NCBI RefSeq assembly: GCF_008327685.1
Contig: NZ_BDDE01000034.1
Location: 19,829 to 83,828, forward strand
Source of the DNA: Actinomadura sp. K4S16
GTDB taxonomy: Bacteria > Actinomycetota > Actinomycetes > Streptosporangiales > Streptosporangiaceae
Direction of reading: 5' to 3'
Length of the DNA: 64,000 nt
Position 1 is the stretch's first letter, and each line of letters starts with the position of its first letter. A model generated the notes under the pieces. That model was not told the origin of the DNA, searched no databases, and was given only the letters and a program-made list of their open reading frames with translations. This document shows positions 32,849-41,645 of the stretch, one piece after another. Made by a program: the position numbers and the translations under genes.

Positions 32849-35800
32849 GTGAGTTCCCCCCGGCTGCCGGACCATCTCGAAGTGCTGCTCACTGAGGAGC
32901 CGGTCCTCGACGTGTACGCGTACGGCCCGTGGCGCGTGCCTGACGGCTTGTACGAGAAGATGCGCGAGCGCGCGGTCGCCTACAACACCGACCAGCGCGC
33001 CCTCGTGCTGACGCGGCAGCTCAGCGACTTCTACGGGAGCGACACCAGCGCCGCGGGGGCGGAGCAGTGGTCGCTGCTGACGTTCCTGCTGGGCGCGTCG
33101 GCGGTGCGCGGCGGGTCGCGCGGCGATGTCGACTACGAGCTGCTGTCGGACTTCCTGGCGACGCCCGAGTCGGCGGTGCGGGACCCGGTGGCGTGGTTCA
33201 CCCAGGGCGGGCGGTGGCGTCCGCCGGGCCTGTGGCTGCCCGAGCCGGCCGGAGACGACCGGGAGCGCCGCGCGGTGATGTACGAGCTGGCGCGGGCCGG
33301 GCTGGAGGTCTTCGAGGGCCTGGAGCCGCTGGAGCGGCGCCGGCGGGCGCTGATGGGCCTGTTCGACCGGCGCGCCGCCGACCCGGCGCTGCGCGAGGCG
33401 GACATGACCGTCCCCAACCGGCGGCTGGAGGAGGTGTGGGTCTCCGGCCTGACCGACGAGGAACTGGCCGTCCTGCCCGAGCTCGCCGGTCCGGTGGGCT
33501 ACCTGGGCTGGGTGTGCGAGGGGCTGGACGCCGCGCACGAGCGGCTGGCCGGAGCCGTGGCCGACGGGGAAGGGCCCGACGACGCCCTGGCGCGCCTGCT
33601 GCTGGCGGCGGACGCCGCGGTCGTCCCGGCCGAACTGGCGGTCGTGCTGGGCGGCCCCCGCTACGAGAACGTGGAGGAGCGGTTCCGCGCGGCGCGGGAG
33701 GGCTTCGCCGCCGAGGCGTGGCAGTACGACGTGCGGGCGTGGCTGGCGCGCGGCCTGGTCGCGGGCGAGGCGGACGCGGCCCGCGCCTGGCTGGACATGG
33801 CGGTGCGGTTCACCGGCGCGGTGCAGGGCCTGCCGGAGGCGCCGGTAAGCCCGCGCTGCCGGGTGCCGGTGCGCCCGTTCCAGGTCGACCTGCGGCGCCT
33901 GTTCACCGTCCGCCGGGTCTTCAACACCCTGAAGTTCGGCGGCGGCGAGGGCGACGAGCGGACCTCCGGGACCGAGCCCGAGCCCGTGACCGAGGGCGGG
34001 GCGCGGCTGGTCGGGCAGCCGGAGCTGGCGCGGGCGGTGCAGGACGCGGTGGCGGCGCGGCTGGCCGACCAGCGGCCGGTCCGGCTGCTGATCGCCGGGC
34101 CGGAGGGCACCGGGAAGGGCACCGCGGCCGAGATCGTCGAGGAGCTGCTGGCCGGGCGCGGCGCCGTCCGCGAGGCGCTGTGGATCTCCGACCAGGTCTT
34201 CGCCTCGCTCGGCGTGAGCGAGGCCGTCCTGTGGCTGCAGGCCCGCGTCCGCGAGTGCCTGGAGCACCGGATGCTCCTGGTCGTGGACGACCTGGAGAAG
34301 CTCGCCGCGCACGAGCGCTGCGGCGCCGCCGCGGCCGAGGAGCTGCGCCGGCTCATGGCGCGCTCGCCGTCCCTGAACGTCGTCGCGCTGTGCCGCCCCG
34401 GCGGCGACCGGCGGCTGTTCGACGCCAACCCCGCGCTGGTCCGGGCGTTCGAGGCCGCCCGCACCCGCGACTTCACCGAGGACGACTTCGCCGAGCTGTT
34501 CACCCTGGCCGTCGCGCGGCGCGGCGCGCGGGCCGGCGAGCAGGTCGCCGCGGCCGCGGGCGCCCTGCTCCGCCGCACCCCGCCGCTGCTGAACCTGCGC
34601 GGCGCCCGGCTGGTGGAGCACATGGCGGCCCAGGCCGTCGCCGCCGCCGACCGCCGGGCCCGCCAGGAAGCAGCGGACGCACCGGACGGACAGGGCGGAC
34701 CGGACGGGGCGGACGCCGGGCCGCTGGAGGTCACCGCCGCCGACCTGCCGCAGCGGCTCATCGCGGGCCGTCCCGACGAGTCCGACCCGCTCGCCGAGCT
34801 GGCCGCCTGCGTCGGCATCGAGCCCGTCAAGCGGGAGGTCGAGGCGCTGATCGCCGAGGCCAACGCGGCGCGGCTGCGCCGCGAGGCGGGCATGACGGCG
34901 CGGACGCGGCTGCGGCACCTGGTCTTCACCGGGAACCCCGGAACCGGCAAGGGCAAGGTCGCGCGGATCCTCGGCCGGATCTACGCCGACATCGGCGTGC
35001 TGTCGTCCGGCCACATGGTCGAGGTGGAGCGCGCCGACCTGCTCGGCGAGTACGCCAGCGAGAGCGTGCTGCGCGTGCGCCGGGCGGTCGAGCAGGCCCA
35101 CGGCGGCGTCCTGGTCGTCCGCGACGCGCACGCCCTGGTGTCGGCCGCGGCCGACGCGGCGCGCGGCCGCGAGGTGCTGGACGTGCTGCTGACCAGCGTC
35201 CAGGCGCACACCGACGACCTCGTCGTCGTGCTGACCGGTCCGGAGGCGGAGATGAACGGGCTGCTGAAGGCGCACCCCGACCTCGCCGCCGCCTTCCCCC
35301 GCACGCTCCGCTTCCCCGACCTCACCGACGAGGAGCTGGTGGAGGTGTTCACCGCCAAGGCCGCCGACTCGGGGTTCGAGCTCGCCCCCGGCGTCCTGGA
35401 CAAGGTGCGCGCGCTGGTCGAGGCGGCGCCGCGCGAGCGCGGGATCGGCAACGTCCGCATCATGACGAACCTGCTGGAACGGGCCGTCGCGATGCAGGGG
35501 CGCCGCGTCCTCGCGGACGGGATCGTCGACGAGGACGAGTCCCTCGACGTGATCCTGCCGGAGGACGTCCCCGACACCCTCACCCGCGGCCGCGACGACG
35601 TCCCCGGCGACCCGCTCGCGGAGATCGAGCGGCTGATCGGCCTGGCCGACATCAAGCGGGAGGTGGCCGCGCTGGTCGCCGAGGTCCGCGCGGAGCAGCT
35701 GCGGCGCGACGCCAAGGTGTCACCGGCGCCGCCGGCCCGGCACATGGTGTTCTCCGGCAACCCGGGCACCGCCAAGACGACGATCGCGCGGCTGATCGCC

Positions 35801-36460
35801 GCCGTGTTCGCCCGGCTCGGCCTGCTGTCGTCCGGGCACCTGGTGGAGGTCACCCGCGCCGACCTCGTCGCCGAGTTCATCGGGCAGACCGCGCCGCGGG
35901 TGCGGGACGCGGTCGGCCGCGCCCTCGGCGGCGTCCTGTTCGTGGACGAGGCGTACACGCTGGCCTCCGGCGGCGGCGACCGGCGCGACTTCGGCCACGA
36001 GGCGATCGCCGAGCTGCTGCGGCTGATGGAGGAGCACCGCGGCGACCTGGTGGTCATCGTCGCGGGCTACGACGCCGAGATGGAGCGGTTCCTGGACGCC
36101 AACCCGGGGCTGAAGTCGCGGTTCCCGAAGCGGCTGCGCTTCCCCGACTACACCGACGACGAGCTCGTCACGATCTTCGAGTTCATGGCGGCGGAGGACG
36201 GGTTCGCGCTCGCCCCCGGGATCCTGGAAGAACTGCGCCGCCTCGTCGCGGCCCAGCCGCGCGGCTCCTCGTTCGGCAACGCCCGGCTCGTCCGCAACCT
36301 GCTGGAGGCGGCGATCTCCCGGCAGGCGCAGCGCATCACCGCCAAGGAGGACGCGGCGCCCGGCGAGATCGACCCGGCCGAGGTGGCGCTGCTGCGCCCC
36401 GAGGACCTGCCCGAGGCGCCGCCCCGCGAGGACGAGGGAGGGTACGGCCCCTACATCTAG
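32849..36460 (+). CDS. Triple AAA+ CbxX/CfqX-type protein
   Basis: A 1203-aa soluble protein. The first ~390 residues are an unrecognised helical N-terminal region. Three AAA modules follow. Module 1 (about 395-620) has GPEGTGKGT and LLVVDDLEKL. Module 2 (about 650-910) has HLVFTGNPGTGKGKVARIL, but its Walker B is VLVVRDAHAL, with Arg where Asp is expected and Asp for Glu. Module 3 (about 925-1170) has HMVFSGNPGTAKTTIARLI and an intact VLFVDEAYTLASGGG plus GYDAEMERFLDANPGLKSRF. Modules 2 and 3 are CbxX/CfqX-like (the type found in Rubisco activase CbbX and EccA). No Rubisco or ESX genes are nearby. GTG start, SD TAGGAG. Probably only module 3 is a competent ATPase. Confidence 0.88.
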   Translation: MSSPRLPDHLEVLLTEEPVLDVYAYGPWRVPDGLYEKMRERAVAYNTDQRALVLTRQLSDFYGSDTSAAGAEQWSLLTFLLGASAVRGGSRGDVDYELLSDFLATPESAVRDPVAWFTQGGRWRPPGLWLPEPAGDDRERRAVMYELARAGLEVFEGLEPLERRRRALMGLFDRRAADPALREADMTVPNRRLEEVWVSGLTDEELAVLPELAGPVGYLGWVCEGLDAAHERLAGAVADGEGPDDALARLLLAADAAVVPAELAVVLGGPRYENVEERFRAAREGFAAEAWQYDVRAWLARGLVAGEADAARAWLDMAVRFTGAVQGLPEAPVSPRCRVPVRPFQVDLRRLFTVRRVFNTLKFGGGEGDERTSGTEPEPVTEGGARLVGQPELARAVQDAVAARLADQRPVRLLIAGPEGTGKGTAAEIVEELLAGRGAVREALWISDQVFASLGVSEAVLWLQARVRECLEHRMLLVVDDLEKLAAHERCGAAAAEELRRLMARSPSLNVVALCRPGGDRRLFDANPALVRAFEAARTRDFTEDDFAELFTLAVARRGARAGEQVAAAAGALLRRTPPLLNLRGARLVEHMAAQAVAAADRRARQEAADAPDGQGGPDGADAGPLEVTAADLPQRLIAGRPDESDPLAELAACVGIEPVKREVEALIAEANAARLRREAGMTARTRLRHLVFTGNPGTGKGKVARILGRIYADIGVLSSGHMVEVERADLLGEYASESVLRVRRAVEQAHGGVLVVRDAHALVSAAADAARGREVLDVLLTSVQAHTDDLVVVLTGPEAEMNGLLKAHPDLAAAFPRTLRFPDLTDEELVEVFTAKAADSGFELAPGVLDKVRALVEAAPRERGIGNVRIMTNLLERAVAMQGRRVLADGIVDEDESLDVILPEDVPDTLTRGRDDVPGDPLAEIERLIGLADIKREVAALVAEVRAEQLRRDAKVSPAPPARHMVFSGNPGTAKTTIARLIAAVFARLGLLSSGHLVEVTRADLVAEFIGQTAPRVRDAVGRALGGVLFVDEAYTLASGGGDRRDFGHEAIAELLRLMEEHRGDLVVIVAGYDAEMERFLDANPGLKSRFPKRLRFPDYTDDELVTIFEFMAAEDGFALAPGILEELRRLVAAQPRGSSFGNARLVRNLLEAAISRQAQRITAKEDAAPGEIDPAEVALLRPEDLPEAPPREDEGGYGPYI

Positions 36461-36488
36461 GGCGGCCCGTCGCCGGGAACACGAGGGC

Positions 36489-38525
36489 TCAGCCGGCTTC
36501 CGCGGCCAGCCCGTCCGCCGCGGGGCCGGCCGCGCCGGTCCGCGGCCCGGCCGCCCCGTAGGCCGACGCCTGGAGCGAGTACAGGTCGGCGTAGAGGCCG
36601 CCCCGGGCCATCAGCGCGGCGTGGCCGCCCTCCTCGATCACCTCGCCGTGCTCCAGGACGTAGATCCGGTCGGCGTAGCGGACGCTGGCGAGCCGGTGGG
36701 TGATGAGCAGGACGGTCCGGCCGTCGGCGTGCGTGCGGATCCGCTCGAACAGCTGGTGCTCGGCGCGGGCGTCCAGGGCGGCGGTCGGCTCGTCGCAGAT
36801 CAGCAGCGGCGCGTCCCGGTAGAACCCGCGGGCCACGGCGAGCCGCTGCCACTGCCCGCCCGACAGCTCGGCGCCGCCCTTGAACCGGCGGTCCAGCAGC
36901 GTGCCGTACCCGAGGGCGAGCCCGGCGACGACCTCGTCGGCGCCGGAGGCGCGGGCGGCGCCGAGCATCGCCGGGTCCTCGTCCCCGCCCTCGGCGGGCT
37001 CGCCGCCGCGGCCCATCGTGATGTTCTGCCGCGCGGTCATCGGCCAGTGCGTGTACTCCTGCGCGATGACGGCGACGCGCTCCCACACCTCGGCCGGGTC
37101 CACCTCCGCCAGCGGCACGCCGTCCCAGCGCACCTCGCCGGCGTCCGGGTCGTACAGGCCCGCCATGATCTTGGCGAGGGTCGTCTTGCCGGAGCCGTTC
37201 TCGCCGACGAGCGCGACCACCTCGCCCTTGCGCAGGTCCAGCGAGACGCCCCTGAGGGACGGCGTCTCGGCGCCCGGGTAGGTGAACTCCACGTCCCGGA
37301 CGCTGATCAGCCCGAAGTCGTCGGGGAGCCGCGCGCGCCGCGCCGCCGCGGCGGCGGGCAGCGCCCGGCGCGGGATACGCCGCTCGGCGGCCTCGCAGAA
37401 CGCCAGGTAGTCGCCGAAGTACAGGCCCTCCTCGTAGCACCGGTTGACCGCGAACACCAGATTGGCCAGGGACGACTGGCCCGAGCGGATCGCGAGGACC
37501 GCCGTGCCCGCGACCGCCAGCGGCACCGCCCCCTTCCACAGCATGACGCCGAGCGCGACGTAGACCAGCGCCGTCGCCACGCCCTTGCCCACGTCTCCGG
37601 TGACCTTCACGACGGTCTGCCTGCGGGCCACGTCCAGCTCGACCCGCCGCTGGTGGGAGGCGGACCGGTCGTACTGGTCCAGCAGGAAGCGCCGCATCGT
37701 GAACGAGCGCACCTCGGCGGCGTGCCGCCGCTCCACCATCAGGTCGGACAGGATCCACTTGCGGCGCGTCACCCCGATCAGCGACAGCATCATCAGGTAC
37801 CGCATCCGCGCGCTGCGGACCGACGCCCAGCCCTCCGGCACGGCGGTGAGGAGCAGCAGCGGCAGCAGGATCGGATGCAGCACGCCGAGCGTCCCGGCCG
37901 CCGCGACCATGCCGATGAGGCCCGTCAGGACGTCCACGGCGTGCCGGACCACCTGGGGCGCCGACATCATGCCGCGCCCCTCCGCCCGCTTCAGGTCGTC
38001 CAGGAAGTCCGAGTCGTCCAGCGCGGTCAGGTCCACCGCGGTCGTCGTCTCGTACAGCCGCAGCTCGACCAGCCGCTCCACCTGCGGCTCCAGCCGGGAC
38101 TGCGCCCAGCCCGCGCCCGCCAGCAGCCCCGCCCGCAGCGCCACCGCCCCCGCGACCATCGCCAGCGACGGCAGGGCGTCGACCCGCGACGGGGTCGGCG
38201 CCTCGCTGAACAGCGCGGTCAGCACGCCGGTCGTGGCCAGCAGCCAGAACGCGGTGAAGAACCCCGCGGCGATGTTGAGCGAGACGGTCGCGAGCGCGTC
38301 GGCGCGGCTCGCCCGCCAGGCCAGCCCCGCGGCCTGGACGATCATCGACGGGAGCCGCCGCGCGATCGTGGCCATCCCCGTCTCGGTGAGTTCCCTGTCC
38401 TTCGCGTGCCAGGTGAGGATCACCTCGGGGAATCCCTGGTCGGGGACCGCCTCCGGGCGGTGGCGGCGGCGCCGGAACGTCCGGCGCGGCCTGGATGTCC
38501 TGGGAGAACGCCGTCGTGTGCCCAT
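36489..38525 (-). CDS. ABC exporter, fused membrane and ATPase domains
   Basis: A 678-aa half-transporter. The first ~60 residues are basic and lack hydrophobicity. Six membrane helices span about 75-370. The ATPase has Walker A ALVGENGSGKTTLAKIMAGLY, Q-loop VIAQEYTHWPMTARQNITMG, signature ELSGGQWQRLAVARGFYR, Walker B LLICDEPTAALDARAEHQLF and H-loop ITHRLASVRYADRI. It resembles lipid/peptide/drug exporters rather than importers; it should homodimerise or pair with a partner outside the window. ATG 38525 with GGAGGGG. It converges with the AAA gene (28-bp gap). Confidence 0.92.
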   Translation of the reverse strand: MGTRRRSPRTSRPRRTFRRRRHRPEAVPDQGFPEVILTWHAKDRELTETGMATIARRLPSMIVQAAGLAWRASRADALATVSLNIAAGFFTAFWLLATTGVLTALFSEAPTPSRVDALPSLAMVAGAVALRAGLLAGAGWAQSRLEPQVERLVELRLYETTTAVDLTALDDSDFLDDLKRAEGRGMMSAPQVVRHAVDVLTGLIGMVAAAGTLGVLHPILLPLLLLTAVPEGWASVRSARMRYLMMLSLIGVTRRKWILSDLMVERRHAAEVRSFTMRRFLLDQYDRSASHQRRVELDVARRQTVVKVTGDVGKGVATALVYVALGVMLWKGAVPLAVAGTAVLAIRSGQSSLANLVFAVNRCYEEGLYFGDYLAFCEAAERRIPRRALPAAAAARRARLPDDFGLISVRDVEFTYPGAETPSLRGVSLDLRKGEVVALVGENGSGKTTLAKIMAGLYDPDAGEVRWDGVPLAEVDPAEVWERVAVIAQEYTHWPMTARQNITMGRGGEPAEGGDEDPAMLGAARASGADEVVAGLALGYGTLLDRRFKGGAELSGGQWQRLAVARGFYRDAPLLICDEPTAALDARAEHQLFERIRTHADGRTVLLITHRLASVRYADRIYVLEHGEVIEEGGHAALMARGGLYADLYSLQASAYGAAGPRTGAAGPAADGLAAEAG

Positions 38526-38730
38526 GCGCCGCCCCTCCGCGCGTACTACCGGCCACGGGCAGTGTGCGCCCTTAGGGGGACGATGTCCGCTTCTTTTCTC
38601 ACAGAGGGCGGTGATTTGTGGGTGTGGACAATCATGCGCCGGACGGACGCGGCGCGCGTCCGGGTTGTCTAGGGTCTACGCCATGACGGACGGCTGGCCG
38701 GACGGCCGGACACGTAAGGAGGGCGGCCGC

Positions 38731-39846
38731 GTGGCGCGCAGCAGAGACCACTCCGCACGCGCGGAGCACCACCACGCCGCCTACGGGCGGGACACCTACG
38801 AGGACCCGTACGACGACCCGTACGCTGGCGACCAGCTCGCCGGGGGACGGGTCGAGCAGGGCGGCCCCTACGGCGGCGCGCCCTACCGGCGGCGGCGCCG
38901 GCGGCGCTGGCCGCGCGTGCTCGGCGCCCTGCTGGCCGTGCTCCTGGTGGTCGTCGTCGGCGGCTACTTCTACCTGGACTCCCGGCTGAAGCGCGAGTCG
39001 GTCCTCGTCGACTACCCGGGCCGGGTCGCCGACACCCCGGGGACGAACTGGCTGATCGTCGGGTCCGACAGCCGCGAGGGCCTGTCCAAGGACGACCAGA
39101 AGCGCCTCGCGACCGGGTTCGCCTCCGGGCGCCGCACCGACTCGATGATGCTGCTGCACTACGGCTCCGGCGGGACGTCGCTCATCAGCCTGCCGCGCGA
39201 CTCCTACCTCCCGATCCCCGGGCACGGCTCGAACAAGCTGAACGCCGCCTTCGCCTTCGGCGGCCCCAAGCTGCTCGTCCAGACCGTGGAGAAGGCCACC
39301 GGGCTGCACATCGACCACTACGCCGAGATCGGCTTCGGCGGCTTCGTGGGCGTCGTGGACGCCGTCGGCGGCGTCGACATCTGCGTCAAGGAGAACATCA
39401 AGGACCGCAAGGCGGGGCTGAACCTCAAGGCGGGATGCCAGACGCTGAACGGCGGCGAGGCGCTCGGCTACGTCCGGACCCGCGCCTTCGCCCGCGCCGA
39501 CCTCGAACGCGTGGAGCACCAGCGGCAGTTCTTCGGCGCGCTGATGAAGAAGGCGACGAGCCCCGGCACCATGCTCAACCCGTTCCGCAGCGTCCCGCTG
39601 GCCATGAACGCCACCAGCAACTTCCTGGTGGACGACGGCGACCACCTGTACGACCTGGTCCGCATGATGTGGGCGATGAAGGGCGTCAGCGGCGGGAGCG
39701 GCGTGACGACCACCGTCCCGATAGGCGGCAGCGGCAGCTCGGCCGCCGCGGGCTCCTACATCACGTGGGACAGGTCCAAGGCGTCCACGCTGTTCGGCGC
39801 GCTCAAGCAGGACCAGGAGATCCCGCCGAACGTCATCACGAAGTGA
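38731..39846 (+). CDS. LytR-CpsA-Psr (LCP) family cell-wall glycopolymer ligase
   Basis: A 371-aa membrane-anchored protein that attaches anionic polymers or arabinogalactan-like glycans to peptidoglycan. Cytoplasmic Asp/Tyr/Gly-rich N-terminus, a poly-Arg stop (YRRRRRRRW), one TM helix (about 62-82), then the extracellular LCP domain. The domain shows IVGSDSREG, GRRTDSMMLLHYG, LISLPRDSYLPIPGHGSNKLNAAFAFGG and YVRTRAFARADLERVEHQRQFF, with the conserved Asp and Arg residues. GTG 38731 has a strong AAGGAGG SD; an in-frame ATG at 38683 lies 7 nt after TAGGGT and could be a leaderless start. Confidence 0.92.
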   Translation: MARSRDHSARAEHHHAAYGRDTYEDPYDDPYAGDQLAGGRVEQGGPYGGAPYRRRRRRRWPRVLGALLAVLLVVVVGGYFYLDSRLKRESVLVDYPGRVADTPGTNWLIVGSDSREGLSKDDQKRLATGFASGRRTDSMMLLHYGSGGTSLISLPRDSYLPIPGHGSNKLNAAFAFGGPKLLVQTVEKATGLHIDHYAEIGFGGFVGVVDAVGGVDICVKENIKDRKAGLNLKAGCQTLNGGEALGYVRTRAFARADLERVEHQRQFFGALMKKATSPGTMLNPFRSVPLAMNATSNFLVDDGDHLYDLVRMMWAMKGVSGGSGVTTTVPIGGSGSSAAAGSYITWDRSKASTLFGALKQDQEIPPNVITK

Positions 39847-39899
39847 CGGGCCGCGCCCGGCGCGGAGTGACGGGTCGGGCGCTGCAATAGAGTCGGGGC

Positions 39900-40193
39900 A
39901 TGTCCGAAGCGACGCCAGACGGCGGGAACCTGGACGAGTTGACGTCCAAGGAGCTGTACGAGCGAGCGATGGGTCTCGCCAAGGAGCGGCACGACGTCGG
40001 CTTCCTGTGGGACCTGCTGCGCGCCATCCCGGCCGCCGCGGCGGCCACGGGTGAGGTCGACCGGGCCGAGTTCGACCTCTTCCACGGCCTGTCGCTGCTG
40101 GAGGAGTTCACGCACGCCGGAGAGGGCGAGATGGCGGACGCGCTGCGGCCGTTCTACATCGACTACCTCGCGCGGCACGCCAAGGGGACCTGA
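39900..40193 (+). CDS. Conserved-looking small acidic protein, unknown function
   Basis: A 97-aa soluble, acidic, helix-rich protein with no recognised domain. Notable segments are LDELTSKELYERAMGLAKERHDVGFLWDLLRAIPAAAA and LFHGLSLLEEFTHAGEGEMADALRPFYIDYLARH. TAGAGT (39888-39893) lies 6 nt before the ATG, so it is probably leaderless. GC3 bias and sequence complexity fit a real gene. Confidence 0.75.
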   Translation: MSEATPDGGNLDELTSKELYERAMGLAKERHDVGFLWDLLRAIPAAAAATGEVDRAEFDLFHGLSLLEEFTHAGEGEMADALRPFYIDYLARHAKGT

Positions 40194-40278
40194 CCCGCCC
40201 TTTGTCCCCTCTTGATCTCTCATCGGCCACCCTGGGGAATCACGGAGAGTAAGTGATCCAGTGCAGAGGGTGGTCGTA

Positions 40279-40437
40279 GTGAACAAGAAGTACATGAAGG
40301 TCGCCGCCATCGCCTTCGTGGCGTGGTACGTCATCAGCCGGCCCCAGGGGGCGGCGCACCTCGTCAACAACGCCCTGAGCGGGCTCGGGAACGCCGCCGA
40401 GTCGTTGTCGCAGTTCATGAGCGCCATTCCGAACTGA
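40279..40437 (+). CDS. Membrane micropeptide, copy 1
   Basis: A 52-aa protein: a basic start (VNKKYMKV), one hydrophobic helix (AAIAFVAWYVIS), then an amphipathic tail with HLVNNALSGLGNAAESLSQF. It aligns without gaps to the 51-aa protein at 40606-40761 (shared AIAFV, Y, S.P, AA, VNNA, LGNA, L, F, A). That makes it a tandem paralog and a real gene despite its size. Start GTG 40279 follows GCAGAGGG (40263-40270). Confidence 0.78.
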   Translation: MNKKYMKVAAIAFVAWYVISRPQGAAHLVNNALSGLGNAAESLSQFMSAIPN

Positions 40438-40605
40438 CGGCCGGCTCTCCGGCTCCCTGCCCCGCCGGTGCGGGGGTTCTCAACGGGACGCCACCAAGCG
40501 GTTGCCCACACGTCACAGTAAAATCGCGCTTTGCGGGCAGACGCGGCGGGGCACAATGGGATCGGGTCGATTGTGTCGCGCGCTACAAAAGGGACGGCGT
40601 TACGG

Positions 40606-40761
40606 ATGAAGAAGAACCTCCGCTATGTGGCGATCGCCTTCGTCATCTTCTACTTGCTGAGCTCACCGACGGATGCGGCAGGAGTGGTCAACAACGCCTT
40701 CGACCAGCTGGGCAACGCGGGCAACCAGCTCGCCTCCTTCGTGAACGCCTTGGGCAAGTGA
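40606..40761 (+). CDS. Membrane micropeptide, copy 2
   Basis: A 51-aa protein beginning MKKNLRYVAIAFVIFYLLSS, then PTDAAGVVNNAFDQLGNAGN and QLASFVNALGK. One membrane helix at the N-terminus, then a short amphipathic tail. The ATG at 40606 is preferred over the upstream ATG at 40531 because only this region aligns with copy 1. AAAAGGGA lies about 12 nt upstream, somewhat far for an SD. Function unknown. Confidence 0.8.
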   Translation: MKKNLRYVAIAFVIFYLLSSPTDAAGVVNNAFDQLGNAGNQLASFVNALGK

Positions 40762-40872
40762 CGGGCGCCCTGGGCGCGTGAGCGCGGCCGGCGGCGCGGG
40801 CACCCCGGCCGCCGGCGGCATCGGCGGCGTGGACGGGGCCGATCCGCGGAGCGATCTCCTAGGATCGGCCAC

Positions 40873-41361
40873 ATGTCTGTCTTCGACGTAGAGATCGAGG
40901 CCCTGCGGGGCGGACCCGCGGACCTCGGGCAGTACCGGGGCAAGGCCGTGCTGATCGTCAATGTCGCCTCCAAGTGCGGCCTCACTCCGCAGTACTCCGG
41001 CCTGGAGAAGCTGCAGGAGACGTACGCCGGACGCGGCTTCACCGTCCTCGGCGTCCCCTGCAACCAGTTCATGGGCCAGGAGCCCGGCAGCTCCGAGGAG
41101 ATCGCCGAGTTCTGCTCGACGACCTACGGGGTCACCTTCCCGATGACCGAGAAGGTCGAGGTCAACGGCGAGGGCCGCCACCCGCTGTACCGCGAGCTCG
41201 TCGACGTCCCTGACGCCGAGGGCCACACCGGCGACATCCGCTGGAACTTCGAGAAGTTCCTGATCGCCCCGGACGGCGCCGTCGCGGCGCGCTTCGCGCC
41301 CCAGGCCGAGCCGGAGTCCGCCGAGGTCGTCGCCGCCATCGAGAAGACCCTCCCGGCCTGA
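40873..41361 (+). CDS. Glutathione peroxidase-family thiol peroxidase
   Basis: A 162-aa GPx-fold peroxidase. VLIVNVASKCGLTPQYSGLEKLQE carries the peroxidatic Cys (about residue 36) in the place of selenocysteine. VLGVPCNQFMGQEPGSSEEIAEFC holds the Gln and the likely resolving Cys. WNFEKFLIAPDG has the Trp-Asn of the tetrad. Actinomycetes lack glutathione, so it is probably thioredoxin-dependent. TAGGAT (40860-40865) 7 nt before the ATG suggests a leaderless transcript. Single gene followed by a strong hairpin. Confidence 0.94.
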   Translation: MSVFDVEIEALRGGPADLGQYRGKAVLIVNVASKCGLTPQYSGLEKLQETYAGRGFTVLGVPCNQFMGQEPGSSEEIAEFCSTTYGVTFPMTEKVEVNGEGRHPLYRELVDVPDAEGHTGDIRWNFEKFLIAPDGAVAARFAPQAEPESAEVVAAIEKTLPA

Positions 41362-41426
41362 CCACCCGCTCCCCGCGCCCGGGCCGCGTCCCCGCGCACG
41401 GGCCGCGTCCCGTGCGGGGACCGCCT

Positions 41427-41455
41427 CCCGCGCACGGACAGGGTCCGTGCGCGGG
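41427..41455 (+). terminator. 13-bp-stem hairpin after peroxidase gene
   Basis: CCCGCGCACGGAC (41427-41439) pairs with GTCCGTGCGCGGG (41443-41455), 3-nt loop. A second, imperfect hairpin built from CGCACGGG/CCCGTGCG lies immediately before it (about 41389-41420). Confidence 0.78.
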
Positions 41456-41645
41456 TTCGGCGTGCGCGGAGCGCGGACGTGCTCTTGGGCGGCCTCCCGG
41501 TCATTGACCGGGCCGTGCGGGGGCGTGTTCTCGGCGAGCGGGGGCATGCGTCCGGGTGTGAATCGCGCCACAGCGCGGAGGCGTTGCCTCCTATTCGATG
41601 GCGCGTCTAGCTTGTGGGTTCGCGATATGACGTGGAGGTGCCCCC

